NCBI GenBank assembly: GCA_002256935.1
Contig: NCGL01000009.1
Location: forward strand, 1-64,000
Direction: 5' to 3'
Origin: Bdellovibrio sp. 28-41-41
GTDB lineage: Bacteria; Bdellovibrionota; Bdellovibrionia; Bdellovibrionales; Bdellovibrionaceae
DNA: 64,000 nt
Shown: positions 40,399 through 48,420 of the stretch, piece after piece
Position numbering within the stretch: the first letter of the stretch is position 1
Layout of the letters: every line of letters starts with the position of its first letter
The notes under the pieces: model-generated
Told to the model about the DNA's origin: nothing
Seen by the model: the letters and a program-made list of their open reading frames with translations, nothing else
The model's database searches: none
Made by a program: the position numbers and the translations under genes

Positions 40399-43218
40399 AT
40401 GTCCACATGGAATAATTTTCTTCTACGGCTATCGCGCTTTCGCCAGATCACGCCCGAATCGCTTGGGAAGATAATTGCAGATGAAAAAAGCAATATCTTA
40501 ACCGTGTTTTTAGATCGAGTTCGCGCCGAGATTCCCGCAGCTAAAGGCGAGAAAGATACCTACCTTGCAGATCATATTCCTGACTTCATTGACGAGCTTA
40601 TTGAATTCTTAGTTGAAAAAGAGCGCAAATCGAATTTTCAAGATTTTGAAAAGTTCGCTGCCGTTCATGGTCTATTCCGCGCTCAGTCTGGAAAGTACTC
40701 AGTTCAAAATTTACGTCATGAATATTCGATCTTGCGAGAAACAATAATCTCCAAACTGCCTCCATTTTCTGCATTGTCTAATGAGGGTTTGAGTTTGTTC
40801 AGCAAGGCTTTCGATATAAGTTTGTCTCGTTCTGTAGAGATTTTCTTGCGAAACTCGCTATTAGATATGCGCACGGCAAGTGAAAGTGTTCAAAACTCTG
40901 AAAACCAGCAGTTGTGGATTCGTGAAGCATTGAATCGACTTCCTAAACCGTTATTTCTGTTAGATATGGATGGTAAAAAAATTAGCTACACAAATGCAGC
41001 AGCACGGAGAATGTTAGGAATTGATTACACTGGACAGAATGCATTTCAAGTTGTTGGGAAAACGATAATTGCAAAAAGGATAAATGGGGAGCTTATAAAA
41101 GCAGAAGACATGCCGTCTTCGCGACTGCTACGTGGAGAGACCGTTAACGACGAAGAAATACTACTGACGACGTCAACCGGTGAATATCACATCAAAGTGT
41201 TTTCCGAACATTTACCATCGATGCACGGTCAACCGGCATCAGTTTTGATTTTATTCCAAGATATAACGACGCTAAAAAAAACAGAAGGTAAGCTTCGATC
41301 AACTCAATCAGAACTTAAGAAAGCCGTCGAAATTGCTCAGGTGGGGTTTTGGAATTTAGATCCACAGACTCAAAAAATATCGGTAACGTTACAATTTTTA
41401 GAGCAATTTGGAATTGAAAAAGACAGTTTTAAATCCACGCTAGATGAAGCTGTCAAGGTTATGCATCCTGATGATCGCGATAGAGTGACATCGGCCATTA
41501 ATAATTCCATTCAGACTCAAACGCCATGTCATATTCAATACAGAGTGGTTCATTCCAATGATGAGGTTCGATGGATAGAAGCTAAAGGGGAAGGTGTTTA
41601 TGCGCCTGATGGGCAACCGATCAGATTTACAGGGACAACCATCGATGTTACGACGTCGACGTTGGCGCGTATAATCGCTGAAGAAAGTGTCCGTGAACTT
41701 CAAATTTTAGCTGATTCGATGCCGCAGATTGTCTGGTCTGCCAAGGCGAATGGTGATTTAAATTATTTTAATCAGGTTTGGTTTGATTACAGTGGTTCCA
41801 TACTAGAGCAAAATATAGGAATAGGCTGGACTCAGTTTGTTCATCCCGAGGATTTACCTGAAACTGGTGAGCGTTGGAAAAATTCGCTTAAAACAAATAC
41901 ACTGTATGAAAATCAATTTCGACTGCGCCGTCATGATGGGCAGTATCGCTGGTTTGTGGCCCGCGCTGTGCCTGCGTTTGATACATTAGGGAAATTAAAT
42001 AAATGGTACGGAACAAATACTGACATTCATGATCAGAAAATATTGAACGATCAGTTGCAAGATGCTCGTGAGGTCGCTGATCGTGCCAATGCGGCCAAGT
42101 CGCAGTTCCTAGCAAACATGAGTCACGAGATCAGAACGCCACTCGGTGCGATTATGGGCTTTGCCAGTTTACTAAAAGACGATGGCCTTGGCAGCGAAGA
42201 ACGAGATAGTTTTTCTTCCGTTATCGAAAGAAACTCATTCCAGTTGCTGCGAATTATCGATGATATTCTAGATCTTTCCAAAGTCGAAGCCGGGATGATG
42301 TTAATTGAGCATATTGAATTTTCGCTGCCCGAAATGCTGACGGATTTTTCGTCACTAATGGGATTTAAAGCCCGCGAAAAAGGCATTGGCTTTGCCTCTA
42401 AGGCCATGACATCATTGCCTTCATTGGTAACAACGGATCCGACACGACTACGTCAAATTTTAATTAATGTTGTCGGTAACGCGATAAAATTTACTGAGCG
42501 TGGTCATGTTGAAATGCGTATATGTTATAAAGATGGGTTTGTAGATTTTGAAGTTGAAGATACCGGTCGAGGTATATCTCCGGAACAGGAGCAAAACTTG
42601 TTTCAACCATTTACTCAAGCCGATACGTCGACAACTAGAAAATTTGGCGGAACCGGTTTGGGTTTAGTTTTGTCACGTACTCTGGCAGAAGCCCTAGGTG
42701 GTACCTTTGAGTTAAAGCGCAGCGTGCTTGGGCAAGGAAGCACCTTTATGGTACGAATCGCCGTCGCAGTGAAATCGGATGTTAAGTACGTAAACGGACT
42801 TGGATTTGAAACTGTCCCGGTTCGATCAGTAGCCCATGTAGGTCAGTTATCCGGTCTTAAAGTATTGCTGGTCGAAGATTCTCCAGATAATCAGGCATTG
42901 ATTTCTATTTATCTTGGCCGCGTGGGCGCGAATATCGATATCGCTTCCGACGGTGAGCAAGGTTACGCAATGGCCATAGAAAATCGCTATGACTTGGTCT
43001 TGATGGATGTGCAGATGCCGATCATGGATGGAATTACGACAATTAAAAAATTGCGTGCGGCAGGATACAATCGAACTGTGATCGCGCTAACAGCTCATGC
43101 AATGAAGGAAGAGCGCAAACGTTGTCTAGATGCCGGTTTCACGGACTTCCTTTCTAAACCAATTCCCAAAGATGAATTAATCAACATGCTAGTGCGGTAC
43201 AAAAGTAAACTAAGATAG
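40399..43218 (+). CDS. Hybrid sensor histidine kinase with three PAS domains and receiver
   Basis: 939-aa cytoplasmic two-component hybrid. N-terminal helical sensor domain (about 1-165) resembling RsbR-type or globin-like four-helix input domains; PAS1 about 175-295, PAS2 about 305-420 (GEGVYAPDGQPIRFTGTTID), PAS3 about 430-550; HisKA with the phospho-accepting His in FLANMSHEIRTPLGAIMGF near 575; HATPase with LINVVGNAIKFTE near 690, DTGRGIS near 725 and GGTGLGL near 750; receiver with Asp in LVLMDVQMPIMDG near 870. No membrane segment, so it senses an internal signal. It ends 9 nt inside the convergent hydrolase gene. No cognate regulator is adjacent. Confidence 0.92.
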   Translation: MSTWNNFLLRLSRFRQITPESLGKIIADEKSNILTVFLDRVRAEIPAAKGEKDTYLADHIPDFIDELIEFLVEKERKSNFQDFEKFAAVHGLFRAQSGKYSVQNLRHEYSILRETIISKLPPFSALSNEGLSLFSKAFDISLSRSVEIFLRNSLLDMRTASESVQNSENQQLWIREALNRLPKPLFLLDMDGKKISYTNAAARRMLGIDYTGQNAFQVVGKTIIAKRINGELIKAEDMPSSRLLRGETVNDEEILLTTSTGEYHIKVFSEHLPSMHGQPASVLILFQDITTLKKTEGKLRSTQSELKKAVEIAQVGFWNLDPQTQKISVTLQFLEQFGIEKDSFKSTLDEAVKVMHPDDRDRVTSAINNSIQTQTPCHIQYRVVHSNDEVRWIEAKGEGVYAPDGQPIRFTGTTIDVTTSTLARIIAEESVRELQILADSMPQIVWSAKANGDLNYFNQVWFDYSGSILEQNIGIGWTQFVHPEDLPETGERWKNSLKTNTLYENQFRLRRHDGQYRWFVARAVPAFDTLGKLNKWYGTNTDIHDQKILNDQLQDAREVADRANAAKSQFLANMSHEIRTPLGAIMGFASLLKDDGLGSEERDSFSSVIERNSFQLLRIIDDILDLSKVEAGMMLIEHIEFSLPEMLTDFSSLMGFKAREKGIGFASKAMTSLPSLVTTDPTRLRQILINVVGNAIKFTERGHVEMRICYKDGFVDFEVEDTGRGISPEQEQNLFQPFTQADTSTTRKFGGTGLGLVLSRTLAEALGGTFELKRSVLGQGSTFMVRIAVAVKSDVKYVNGLGFETVPVRSVAHVGQLSGLKVLLVEDSPDNQALISIYLGRVGANIDIASDGEQGYAMAIENRYDLVLMDVQMPIMDGITTIKKLRAAGYNRTVIALTAHAMKEERKRCLDAGFTDFLSKPIPKDELINMLVRYKSKLR

Positions 43219-44022
43219 GACATTGTCAGTTAGAAATCGTCCCAGGACTAGTTCGACTTGAGACCAATGTTTCGAGAAGTAATGCCCGCAATCCCCAAAG
43301 ACATGAATATGTACCGGTTGTTTTTCACTGATCAATACCATGTCTACAATTGTCGATCGTAAGTCGATAACACGATCGCGAGCCCCTAATATTGCCAAAG
43401 TAGGTCGTTTTAAATTGCGCAATGCCTGTAGAGTGTTATCGCCGCGATACGAATACCAAGTGGCATACGAAAATCCATTCCATTTTTCTAGTGAGCGGGG
43501 ATTGCGATATATATCTTTGATTTTATTTAGGTACTCTTTTCTTTCGGATAGTCCGGCCGTATTGTATTCTTCTTTTAGCCACCCACGAGTCCCGCCACCA
43601 ATCATGCTGACGGTAGCGACACGTTTGTCGCGTTTAGCGACTTGTGGGGCAAGGTAAGCCCCTTCGGAATAGCCAACCAAATGTATTTGATGATTTTTTG
43701 GAATGACGGCTTTCATTGCCTTTAACGCATCTTCAATTCGACGTGTGCGGCGAAATGAATTTTCAAATAAATCCCGATCGGTAGTGTGTGGGCTGAGCCC
43801 GGGTTTGTTAATCACCAAAAAATTAAAATGACGAGCAACGCGAGCGCCAACTAAACTTTCTAGTTCTTTACGATCGCCTTCGCGAAAATCAGATGCGGAT
43901 TCGGTTAAAAATACTAGCCAGCGACGGGAACGTTTCGATGCCATCGAGAAACTGGCAATCAGGTTGCGGCCTTTTGTTAACGGAACGAGAGTAAAATGCG
44001 AAGACAATTTGGGTGATGGCAT
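43210..44022 (-). CDS. Alpha/beta-hydrolase family protein
   Basis: 270-aa hydrolase fold. The nucleophile elbow is visible as LVGYSEGAYLAP (GxSxG, Ser near 122), an acidic residue in LGARDRVIDL near 217, and a His in VFGDCGHYF near 252, giving a complete Ser-Asp-His set. There is no signal peptide, so it is likely cytoplasmic. The substrate (ester, lipid or peptide) is unknown. It starts 6 nt after the stop of the 129-aa gene upstream and is probably co-transcribed with it. Confidence 0.8.
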   Translation of the reverse strand: MPSPKLSSHFTLVPLTKGRNLIASFSMASKRSRRWLVFLTESASDFREGDRKELESLVGARVARHFNFLVINKPGLSPHTTDRDLFENSFRRTRRIEDALKAMKAVIPKNHQIHLVGYSEGAYLAPQVAKRDKRVATVSMIGGGTRGWLKEEYNTAGLSERKEYLNKIKDIYRNPRSLEKWNGFSYATWYSYRGDNTLQALRNLKRPTLAILGARDRVIDLRSTIVDMVLISEKQPVHIHVFGDCGHYFSKHWSQVELVLGRFLTDNVLS

Positions 44023-44028
44023 CGTTGT

Positions 44029-44418
44029 TTAGTTCAGAGTTACTTTCCGTTTAATACGGAAGCCAAATGTTGTTTTTTCGAACGAAAGGCTTGGGATTTT
44101 GTCATCGAATGCCGCTTCTAATTCAACGCGGGCGTCTCGTTTCATGTCTTCAGATAATTCGGCGCCGTATACGTCGATGGTCGTCCATTCGTGGTGAAGA
44201 GCCACGCCCGTCAGCATGTCAAGAAATGCTTCTTCTGGTTCATCGTCTTCATCGATATCAAATACTGTGATAGGGCGTTCTTGGGATGTTTGCCAGATTT
44301 CATCGGCCACAGGTTCGTTAGTGTCAGATCGGCAAATCCAGATCGCATAGTCTACGGGAATTAGTTTTAATTTAGAGCCAAATTCGCTATCAAGAATAAC
44401 CGCGACGTTTACATCCAT
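44029..44418 (-). CDS. Conserved hypothetical protein, acidic
   Basis: 129-aa acidic cytoplasmic protein (DEDDEPEEAFLD near residue 57), alternating strand-like and helical segments, no recognised family. The start codon lies inside a perfect 12-bp inverted repeat with an AGG ribosome-site remnant in the loop, suggesting control of translation or transcription at this point. It is followed after 6 nt by the alpha/beta-hydrolase gene, likely one operon. Confidence 0.6.
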   Translation of the reverse strand: MDVNVAVILDSEFGSKLKLIPVDYAIWICRSDTNEPVADEIWQTSQERPITVFDIDEDDEPEEAFLDMLTGVALHHEWTTIDVYGAELSEDMKRDARVELEAAFDDKIPSLSFEKTTFGFRIKRKVTLN

Positions 44419-44447
44419 TTCACACCTGCTTTATATGTGAAATGGAT
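44413..44447 (-). promoter_or_regulatory. 12-bp perfect inverted repeat over a start codon
   Basis: ATCCATTTCACA (44413-44424) and TGTGAAATGGAT (44436-44447) are perfect complements with an 11-nt spacer. The start codon of the 129-aa gene (44416-44418) is in the proximal arm, and AGG of the likely ribosome site is in the spacer. In mRNA this would form a hairpin that buries the start codon; in DNA it is a plausible dimeric repressor site. Confidence 0.7.
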
Positions 44448-44476
44448 ATCTCTAAAATCGAATCAGGTCTATGAGA

Positions 44477-44773
44477 TTATTTTAATTTTGGATGTGCAAA
44501 ATGTAGGCGACGATCGCAACCGTAACTGGCTACGGCTTGAGTGAGCTTAATTTCACCAATTTTTGTCCAACCAGTTGTTGCTTCGCGATCATGGGTCGTA
44601 TTTGAAACCTCAATGCCATATCTAACCTCTGAATTTTCTTCTAAAGCTTTAAGAACTTCGATGCGGAGATCTTTCTCGTTGTTTTTTATGATGTTTCCCG
44701 AAACACCGAGGCGAATCCATTTTGGTTGTCTAGCCACAGAATCATCGTGTTTAAGATTGGCAACGTCTGTCAA
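44477..44773 (-). CDS. Short protein, possibly a 5'-truncated fragment
   Basis: 98-aa frame beginning with TTG. The same frame is open only nine codons further upstream before a TAG and has no good ribosome site. There is no signal peptide. The C-terminus (IGEIKLTQAVASYGCDRRLHF) resembles the end of larger proteins as far as I recall, which suggests the N-terminal part has been lost. Function cannot be assigned. It may be a decaying gene or an odd start. Confidence 0.4.
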   Translation of the reverse strand: MTDVANLKHDDSVARQPKWIRLGVSGNIIKNNEKDLRIEVLKALEENSEVRYGIEVSNTTHDREATTGWTKIGEIKLTQAVASYGCDRRLHFAHPKLK

Positions 44774-44922
44774 AGGACGGAACGTGGGATCTTCATCTAG
44801 TATTATCTAATCATTTCGTAATTCGAAACATATAGTTCCATATCGTTTCTTTTAAGTTGGCTCTGGCTATGGCAAGTTAGGCTTAATCCACACTAACGTG
44901 GTTTTGACTAAAAGGAGTCAGT

Positions 44923-45180
44923 ATGAAAAAAGTATTATTAGGGGCCGTTAATTTAATCGTAGCGGGTAGTCCGTTTGTAGCCCACGCCGAAATGCCGGTG
45001 GTTGAAAATAAACAAAAAGTGGAAGCGTACAATGTGGCGTCTTTGAAATCGATCGAAGGTTCATGGTTAAACGTAGCGAACGCGTGCAAAGCTCGTGGTT
45101 TTAATGCTAGCCCGGTTGAATTAATGGTTACATCTATCAGTTCAGCCGCAGCGAACGTCTACGCTGAATTCAAAGCGTAA
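44923..45180 (+). CDS. Small secreted protein of unknown function
   Basis: 85-aa protein with a clear signal peptide (MKKVLLGAVNLIVAGSPFVAHA) and a mature part of about 62 residues with one Cys. The ribosome site AAAGGAG is 6-7 nt before the ATG, so expression is credible. The mature sequence is helical and polar, with no known family. A strong hairpin begins 24 nt after the stop and may end or stabilise this transcript. Confidence 0.7.
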   Translation: MKKVLLGAVNLIVAGSPFVAHAEMPVVENKQKVEAYNVASLKSIEGSWLNVANACKARGFNASPVELMVTSISSAAANVYAEFKA

Positions 45181-45181
45181 C

Positions 45182-46177
45182 TTGTGCAACCGACCGTCAT
45201 TTTATTTTCTTCGAAGGAGATCGCAAACCTTCGAAGAAAATTTGAAAAATCTTAAAAATGAAGTCACGCTGTTTTCAGACGACGTGTATTTTTCATCTCA
45301 GGTGGCAAGCCTTGGTTTAGCTCGTGAAGTGGGTACTGTAAATGATGAGCTCGCGCGATTTATATTCGACGCTGACTCGAAAAAGCCAGTGACTCAATCT
45401 TCTTTTAAGGCTGAATTCGTTGAGTGGCGCGGTTTGTTTGGGATAAAAATAGTTTCAAGTGAATCTCAGCGTATGACACTAAGAGCAAAGGGTTTTTATG
45501 ACGTTGTTCATCCGGAGTTTTCATTTAATGCGGATGGAACTCTTCATTCGCTCTATATATTTCCTGAAATTATTAATAAAATTGCTAAAACTCAAGATAT
45601 CGATCTGGTGCTGGTGAAAACGTGGGGAACGAATTCTATCTTTGGCGGGTTCGATCCCAGCAAAGGCTATTATCAGACTAATTTCTGGGAGATTGAAAAC
45701 AACGACAGTATTAAATTCGCTGATCTTGTTCGACATGGGCAAGTGGCGTTTTTAGGTACGCATGATCTGATAGCCCATATTGCAGGAATTGATAAAGCTC
45801 ACTGGCCTTTGTTGAAAGAGAACGCGGATCGGGTGTATCATGCGATTCGTAATTACTTTATTGCGACTCGGAATCCCACCATTGCATCGTTGATATTACC
45901 GTATACATTAGGGGTGGTACTAGATGATCTGGCTCAGCCACCCAGTTATAGTTCGTTAAATCACATCGCTGTTTTGGATGAGTTGATTTTAAGGCTCGCT
46001 AAAAATGAAATCACGCCGAATCAGCCGACGCTTCTAACTGAGTTTCCTAAAAGTTTTCAGACTATCATCGACTTGTCTCGGACGCCCCAGATTCAAAACA
46101 CGCCCGAACGTTACCGTTCAGTGATTGCATCATTGGTGCGGGAAGTTTTAAGATCGTCGATCACCGGTGTTGGTTAG
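45182..46177 (+). CDS. Hypothetical protein, 5' end uncertain
   Basis: 331-aa frame with no recognised domain. Mixed alpha/beta content with a conserved-looking central part (LVLVKTWGTNSIFGGFDPSKGYYQ, and LGTHDLIAHIAGID, whose His pair could bind metal). TTG 45182 lies only 1 nt after the preceding gene. A GTG at 45184 in the next frame reads VQPTVILFSSKEIANLRRKFEKS, which looks equally protein-like before stopping, so a frameshift near 45245 may have separated the true N-terminus. A 13-bp hairpin covers this 5' region. It ends overlapping the convergent LysR gene by 4 nt. Confidence 0.5.
   Translation: MCNRPSFYFLRRRSQTFEENLKNLKNEVTLFSDDVYFSSQVASLGLAREVGTVNDELARFIFDADSKKPVTQSSFKAEFVEWRGLFGIKIVSSESQRMTLRAKGFYDVVHPEFSFNADGTLHSLYIFPEIINKIAKTQDIDLVLVKTWGTNSIFGGFDPSKGYYQTNFWEIENNDSIKFADLVRHGQVAFLGTHDLIAHIAGIDKAHWPLLKENADRVYHAIRNYFIATRNPTIASLILPYTLGVVLDDLAQPPSYSSLNHIAVLDELILRLAKNEITPNQPTLLTEFPKSFQTIIDLSRTPQIQNTPERYRSVIASLVREVLRSSITGVG
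45205..45240 (+). promoter_or_regulatory. Perfect 13-bp hairpin at the 5' end of the downstream gene
   Basis: TTTTCTTCGAAGG (45205-45217) and CCTTCGAAGAAAA (45228-45240) with a 10-nt loop. It lies just after the small secreted protein and inside the beginning of the 331-aa frame. The AAGGAG at 45214-45219 is partly in the stem. It could act as attenuator, transcript-end structure, or binding site. Confidence 0.65.
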
Positions 46178-47046
46178 ATCTTGTCCCAAATGCGGCTCAT
46201 CCAGCCCAGAGCCTCGGGATCTTTGCAGATGAGTTTTACCGTTTGGTGGCAACTATAAGGGCAGCCCGTCACATTCAGTGAAACTAAGTTTAGCTCGTTA
46301 ACGTAATAGTCAGGCAAGTACCCTAAGGCTTGGCCTTTCAAAATCAATTGCTCCATGATCTTAAGTCCACAGGCGCGGTATTTAATCTGTCGAGGGAATT
46401 TGTCATCGCGCCATCCATCTAAAGAAGCCATCGTGGTAATTTTCCCAAGCATGGCTGAGTCCGGTGACACGAATGCATGCTTCAGAACATCGTCGACGGG
46501 GATCTTTGCACTGTGTGCAAAATTTTTGAATAGGGGATGCTTATTAGACGCGCACGTTTTAAACTCAACTTTAGATAGCGTTTTAGATTTCAATCCGTGC
46601 GGCACTTCGCCAGTCAAGATTCCAAAATGAGCTTCGCCGTCTAGAACTTGTTGAATCACTTTGTCTTCGGAACGAATCAAAAACTGCATACGTGATGAGG
46701 AATACGATTTGGAAATAGTTTCGGATAAACTAACACCAAACCGAGTTTGCAGAATCTCTTCCGCCGAGATCACAACATTCAAACTACCTTTCTCGCCGCT
46801 CAGCTCAATCTTAGCATCCTCTTCGAGTTGAACAATCTGAGTCGCTCGCTTTTTTAAAGCGATCCCTTCAGGAGTTAAACGGATGTTACGTCCTTGTTTG
46901 TAAAATAGAGAAACGGACAATTCATTCTCAAGTCGAGAAATCGCTTTACTCAACGACCCCGGAGACACATTCAACGTCTCAGACGCCCGATGAATATTTT
47001 CATTTTGAGCCACAGCAATAAAATAGCGCAATTCAAATATTTCCAT
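46174..47046 (-). CDS. LysR-family transcriptional regulator
   Basis: 290-aa regulator. N-terminal winged helix-turn-helix: ELRYFIAVAQNENIHRASETLNVSPGSLSKAISRLENEL (residues 4-43, written here only to locate it), followed by the linker helix and a periplasmic-binding-like effector domain (about 90-290) with scattered Cys (KTCASNKHP, RACGLK, GCPYSCHQ) that might sense redox; that sensing role is inference. The start codon lies in a 12-bp inverted repeat with a perfect TATAAT between its arms, which suggests autoregulation. The target gene is not obvious; the adjacent genes at 47130 and 45182 are candidates. Confidence 0.9.
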   Translation of the reverse strand: MEIFELRYFIAVAQNENIHRASETLNVSPGSLSKAISRLENELSVSLFYKQGRNIRLTPEGIALKKRATQIVQLEEDAKIELSGEKGSLNVVISAEEILQTRFGVSLSETISKSYSSSRMQFLIRSEDKVIQQVLDGEAHFGILTGEVPHGLKSKTLSKVEFKTCASNKHPLFKNFAHSAKIPVDDVLKHAFVSPDSAMLGKITTMASLDGWRDDKFPRQIKYRACGLKIMEQLILKGQALGYLPDYYVNELNLVSLNVTGCPYSCHQTVKLICKDPEALGWMSRIWDKI

Positions 47047-47081
47047 AATAGAAACAATTATAACACAAATGTTTCTATTAT
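47045..47081 (-). promoter_or_regulatory. Inverted-repeat operator and -10 box of the LysR gene
   Basis: ATAATAGAAACA (47045-47056) and TGTTTCTATTAT (47070-47081) are perfect 12-bp arms separated by 13 nt. On the minus strand TATAAT lies in the spacer, about 10 nt from the ATG, so the transcript would be almost leaderless. A LysR-type T-N11-A core fits the arms. Confidence 0.65.
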
Positions 47082-47129
47082 AAATAGTAAATTATAAGCA
47101 GTCTACGGTGGAAGATCCTCAATGAGTAT

Positions 47130-47654
47130 TTAGACCGCTTTAGATCGTAAACTAGAGATGTACGAGTCAGGAAGGTGCGCTTGTTTTGCGCCGCTAATCA
47201 AAGCCTCGATATAGCGCTGACTGATAGGACCATCGGTGCTGGCGCGATCGGGTGACGTAACGAATGCTGTCGCTTCGATGTCTTTGCCATCAACGCTGAC
47301 TTTTACTATGCGTTCGATAGACATCCCTGTGACAACACCTTCTTTATGCTGAACGACGGGCCAATTAACTGCTGGAATTTCAAATAGGCGACCAAATACA
47401 GAGGCACCATTTTTATCAACGAGTCCGGCTACACGGCCGCCCCACCAACGAGAGGGAAAATCAAAAATTAAATCAATTCCCTTAGCTTCAGCAACAACGC
47501 CTTCTGGTAATTGAAAAAATTGATAGCTGTGCTCTTCTAGCCACGTATCAAAAGCCTCACGATCTAAGATGCCAGAGTAGGCAAAGTACATTCGTGATCC
47601 TGTGTCCGTGATTCCTTCGCGCGCTTTCATAACTTTGTGATAATGTGCATCCAT
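47130..47654 (-). CDS. Gamma-glutamylcyclotransferase-like (AIG2/ChaC fold) protein
   Basis: 174-aa protein. MYFAYSGILDREAF near residue 22 resembles the YFAYGSNL opening of the gamma-glutamylcyclotransferase fold, and DFPSRWWGGRVAGLVDKNGASVFGRLFEIP matches the barrel strand region that follows. A catalytic Glu is expected after the central strands, but I cannot place it confidently. If active it would act on gamma-glutamyl amines or peptides in the cytoplasm. It lies upstream of and parallel to the LysR gene. Hairpins in its leader overlap the expected ribosome site. Confidence 0.6.
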   Translation of the reverse strand: MDAHYHKVMKAREGITDTGSRMYFAYSGILDREAFDTWLEEHSYQFFQLPEGVVAEAKGIDLIFDFPSRWWGGRVAGLVDKNGASVFGRLFEIPAVNWPVVQHKEGVVTGMSIERIVKVSVDGKDIEATAFVTSPDRASTDGPISQRYIEALISGAKQAHLPDSYISSLRSKAV

Positions 47655-47666
47655 AGAGTAAACCTA

Positions 47667-47686
47667 CTCTTCTCTTCTGAGAAGAG
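47667..47686. other. Hairpin just upstream of the AIG2-like gene
   Basis: CTCTTCTC (47667-47674), TTCT, GAGAAGAG (47679-47686) give a perfect 8-bp stem 13-32 nt before the start codon at 47654. An adjoining GAGTA/TACTC hairpin overlaps the probable ribosome site. It may moderate translation. Confidence 0.4.
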
Positions 47687-47799
47687 CAAGCTCCTCACAA
47701 AACCCGCCGCGCCCTATTAAGGCAACGGTTTCTTCAAAATTTTGTTTCAAGTTAATAAACATTTTATTTTGATGCGAAGTCGTTTCTTTGAACTGTCTT

Positions 47800-47832
47800 A
47801 AAAAAAAGAACGGGGCATTCATTCAAACGCCC
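47800..47832 (-). terminator. Terminator of the small Trp-rich protein gene
   Basis: On the minus strand GGGCGTT pairs with AATGCCC (one G-U) around a 6-nt loop (plus 47813-47832), followed by a short spacer and eight T (plus A-run 47800-47807). It lies about 35 nt downstream of the stop at 47867. Confidence 0.75.
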
Positions 47833-47866
47833 TGATTGATATCTAACGTTTTAGGTGTTTAGACGA

Positions 47867-48142
47867 CTAAGCCGCGTTAGATCCCCACCATTGTTTGGCC
47901 CAAAATGATTCCGTGTTTTCAACCCATTTGTTGTTACGGATATTCTTCCATACGAAATCCTCAAATTGATCTTGAGTGCTTACATCAATCCATACCGTGC
48001 AATCCCAATTTCCTTGAGTCGACCATACTCCCTTTACAGCTTTACTTTTTGTCCAGCTTTTCCAAGCTGTTTCCGGTGTTCCCGGTTTCCATTTGACTTG
48101 GACCCAACCTTGCCAATTTGTCTTCATAGACTGCGTCTTCAT
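47867..48142 (-). CDS. Small Trp-rich protein with a ferredoxin-like/Lrp-effector-like pattern
   Basis: 91 aa from ATG 48142, chosen because AAGGAG lies 6 nt upstream; the frame continues to 48247 without a ribosome site. The sequence is unusually rich in tryptophan and lysine (WKPGTPETAWKSWTKSKAVKG, FWAKQWW). The pattern of a strand, helix, G-W-S-T-x-G-x-W-D-C strand and second helix recalls the alpha/beta sandwich of Lrp/AsnC effector (RAM) domains without the DNA-binding part. This is a tentative structural reading; no function is assigned. Confidence 0.6.
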   Translation of the reverse strand: MKTQSMKTNWQGWVQVKWKPGTPETAWKSWTKSKAVKGVWSTQGNWDCTVWIDVSTQDQFEDFVWKNIRNNKWVENTESFWAKQWWGSNAA

Positions 48143-48420
48143 AAAATCTCCTTTGATTTGGACCCTAAACCTATCGGATATTTTTGGACTTACTATAGAG
48201 ATAATTAGATAACTCGACCGGTGTCGGACTCCTAAATTTTGTTCCACTAGTTTTTGTATAAAAACAGGCGCACGTCAAATTTCTCGTCAAATAGATTTGT
48301 TACCGTAGTAAAAGTGGACTTCGTTGCGGCATTTTGGGATGAAAAATAATATTTTTGAATCAAAGTGTATCGTTATAAGACTAGCAGTAAACTTAATCTA
48401 CAGTTTACCGATATATCACT

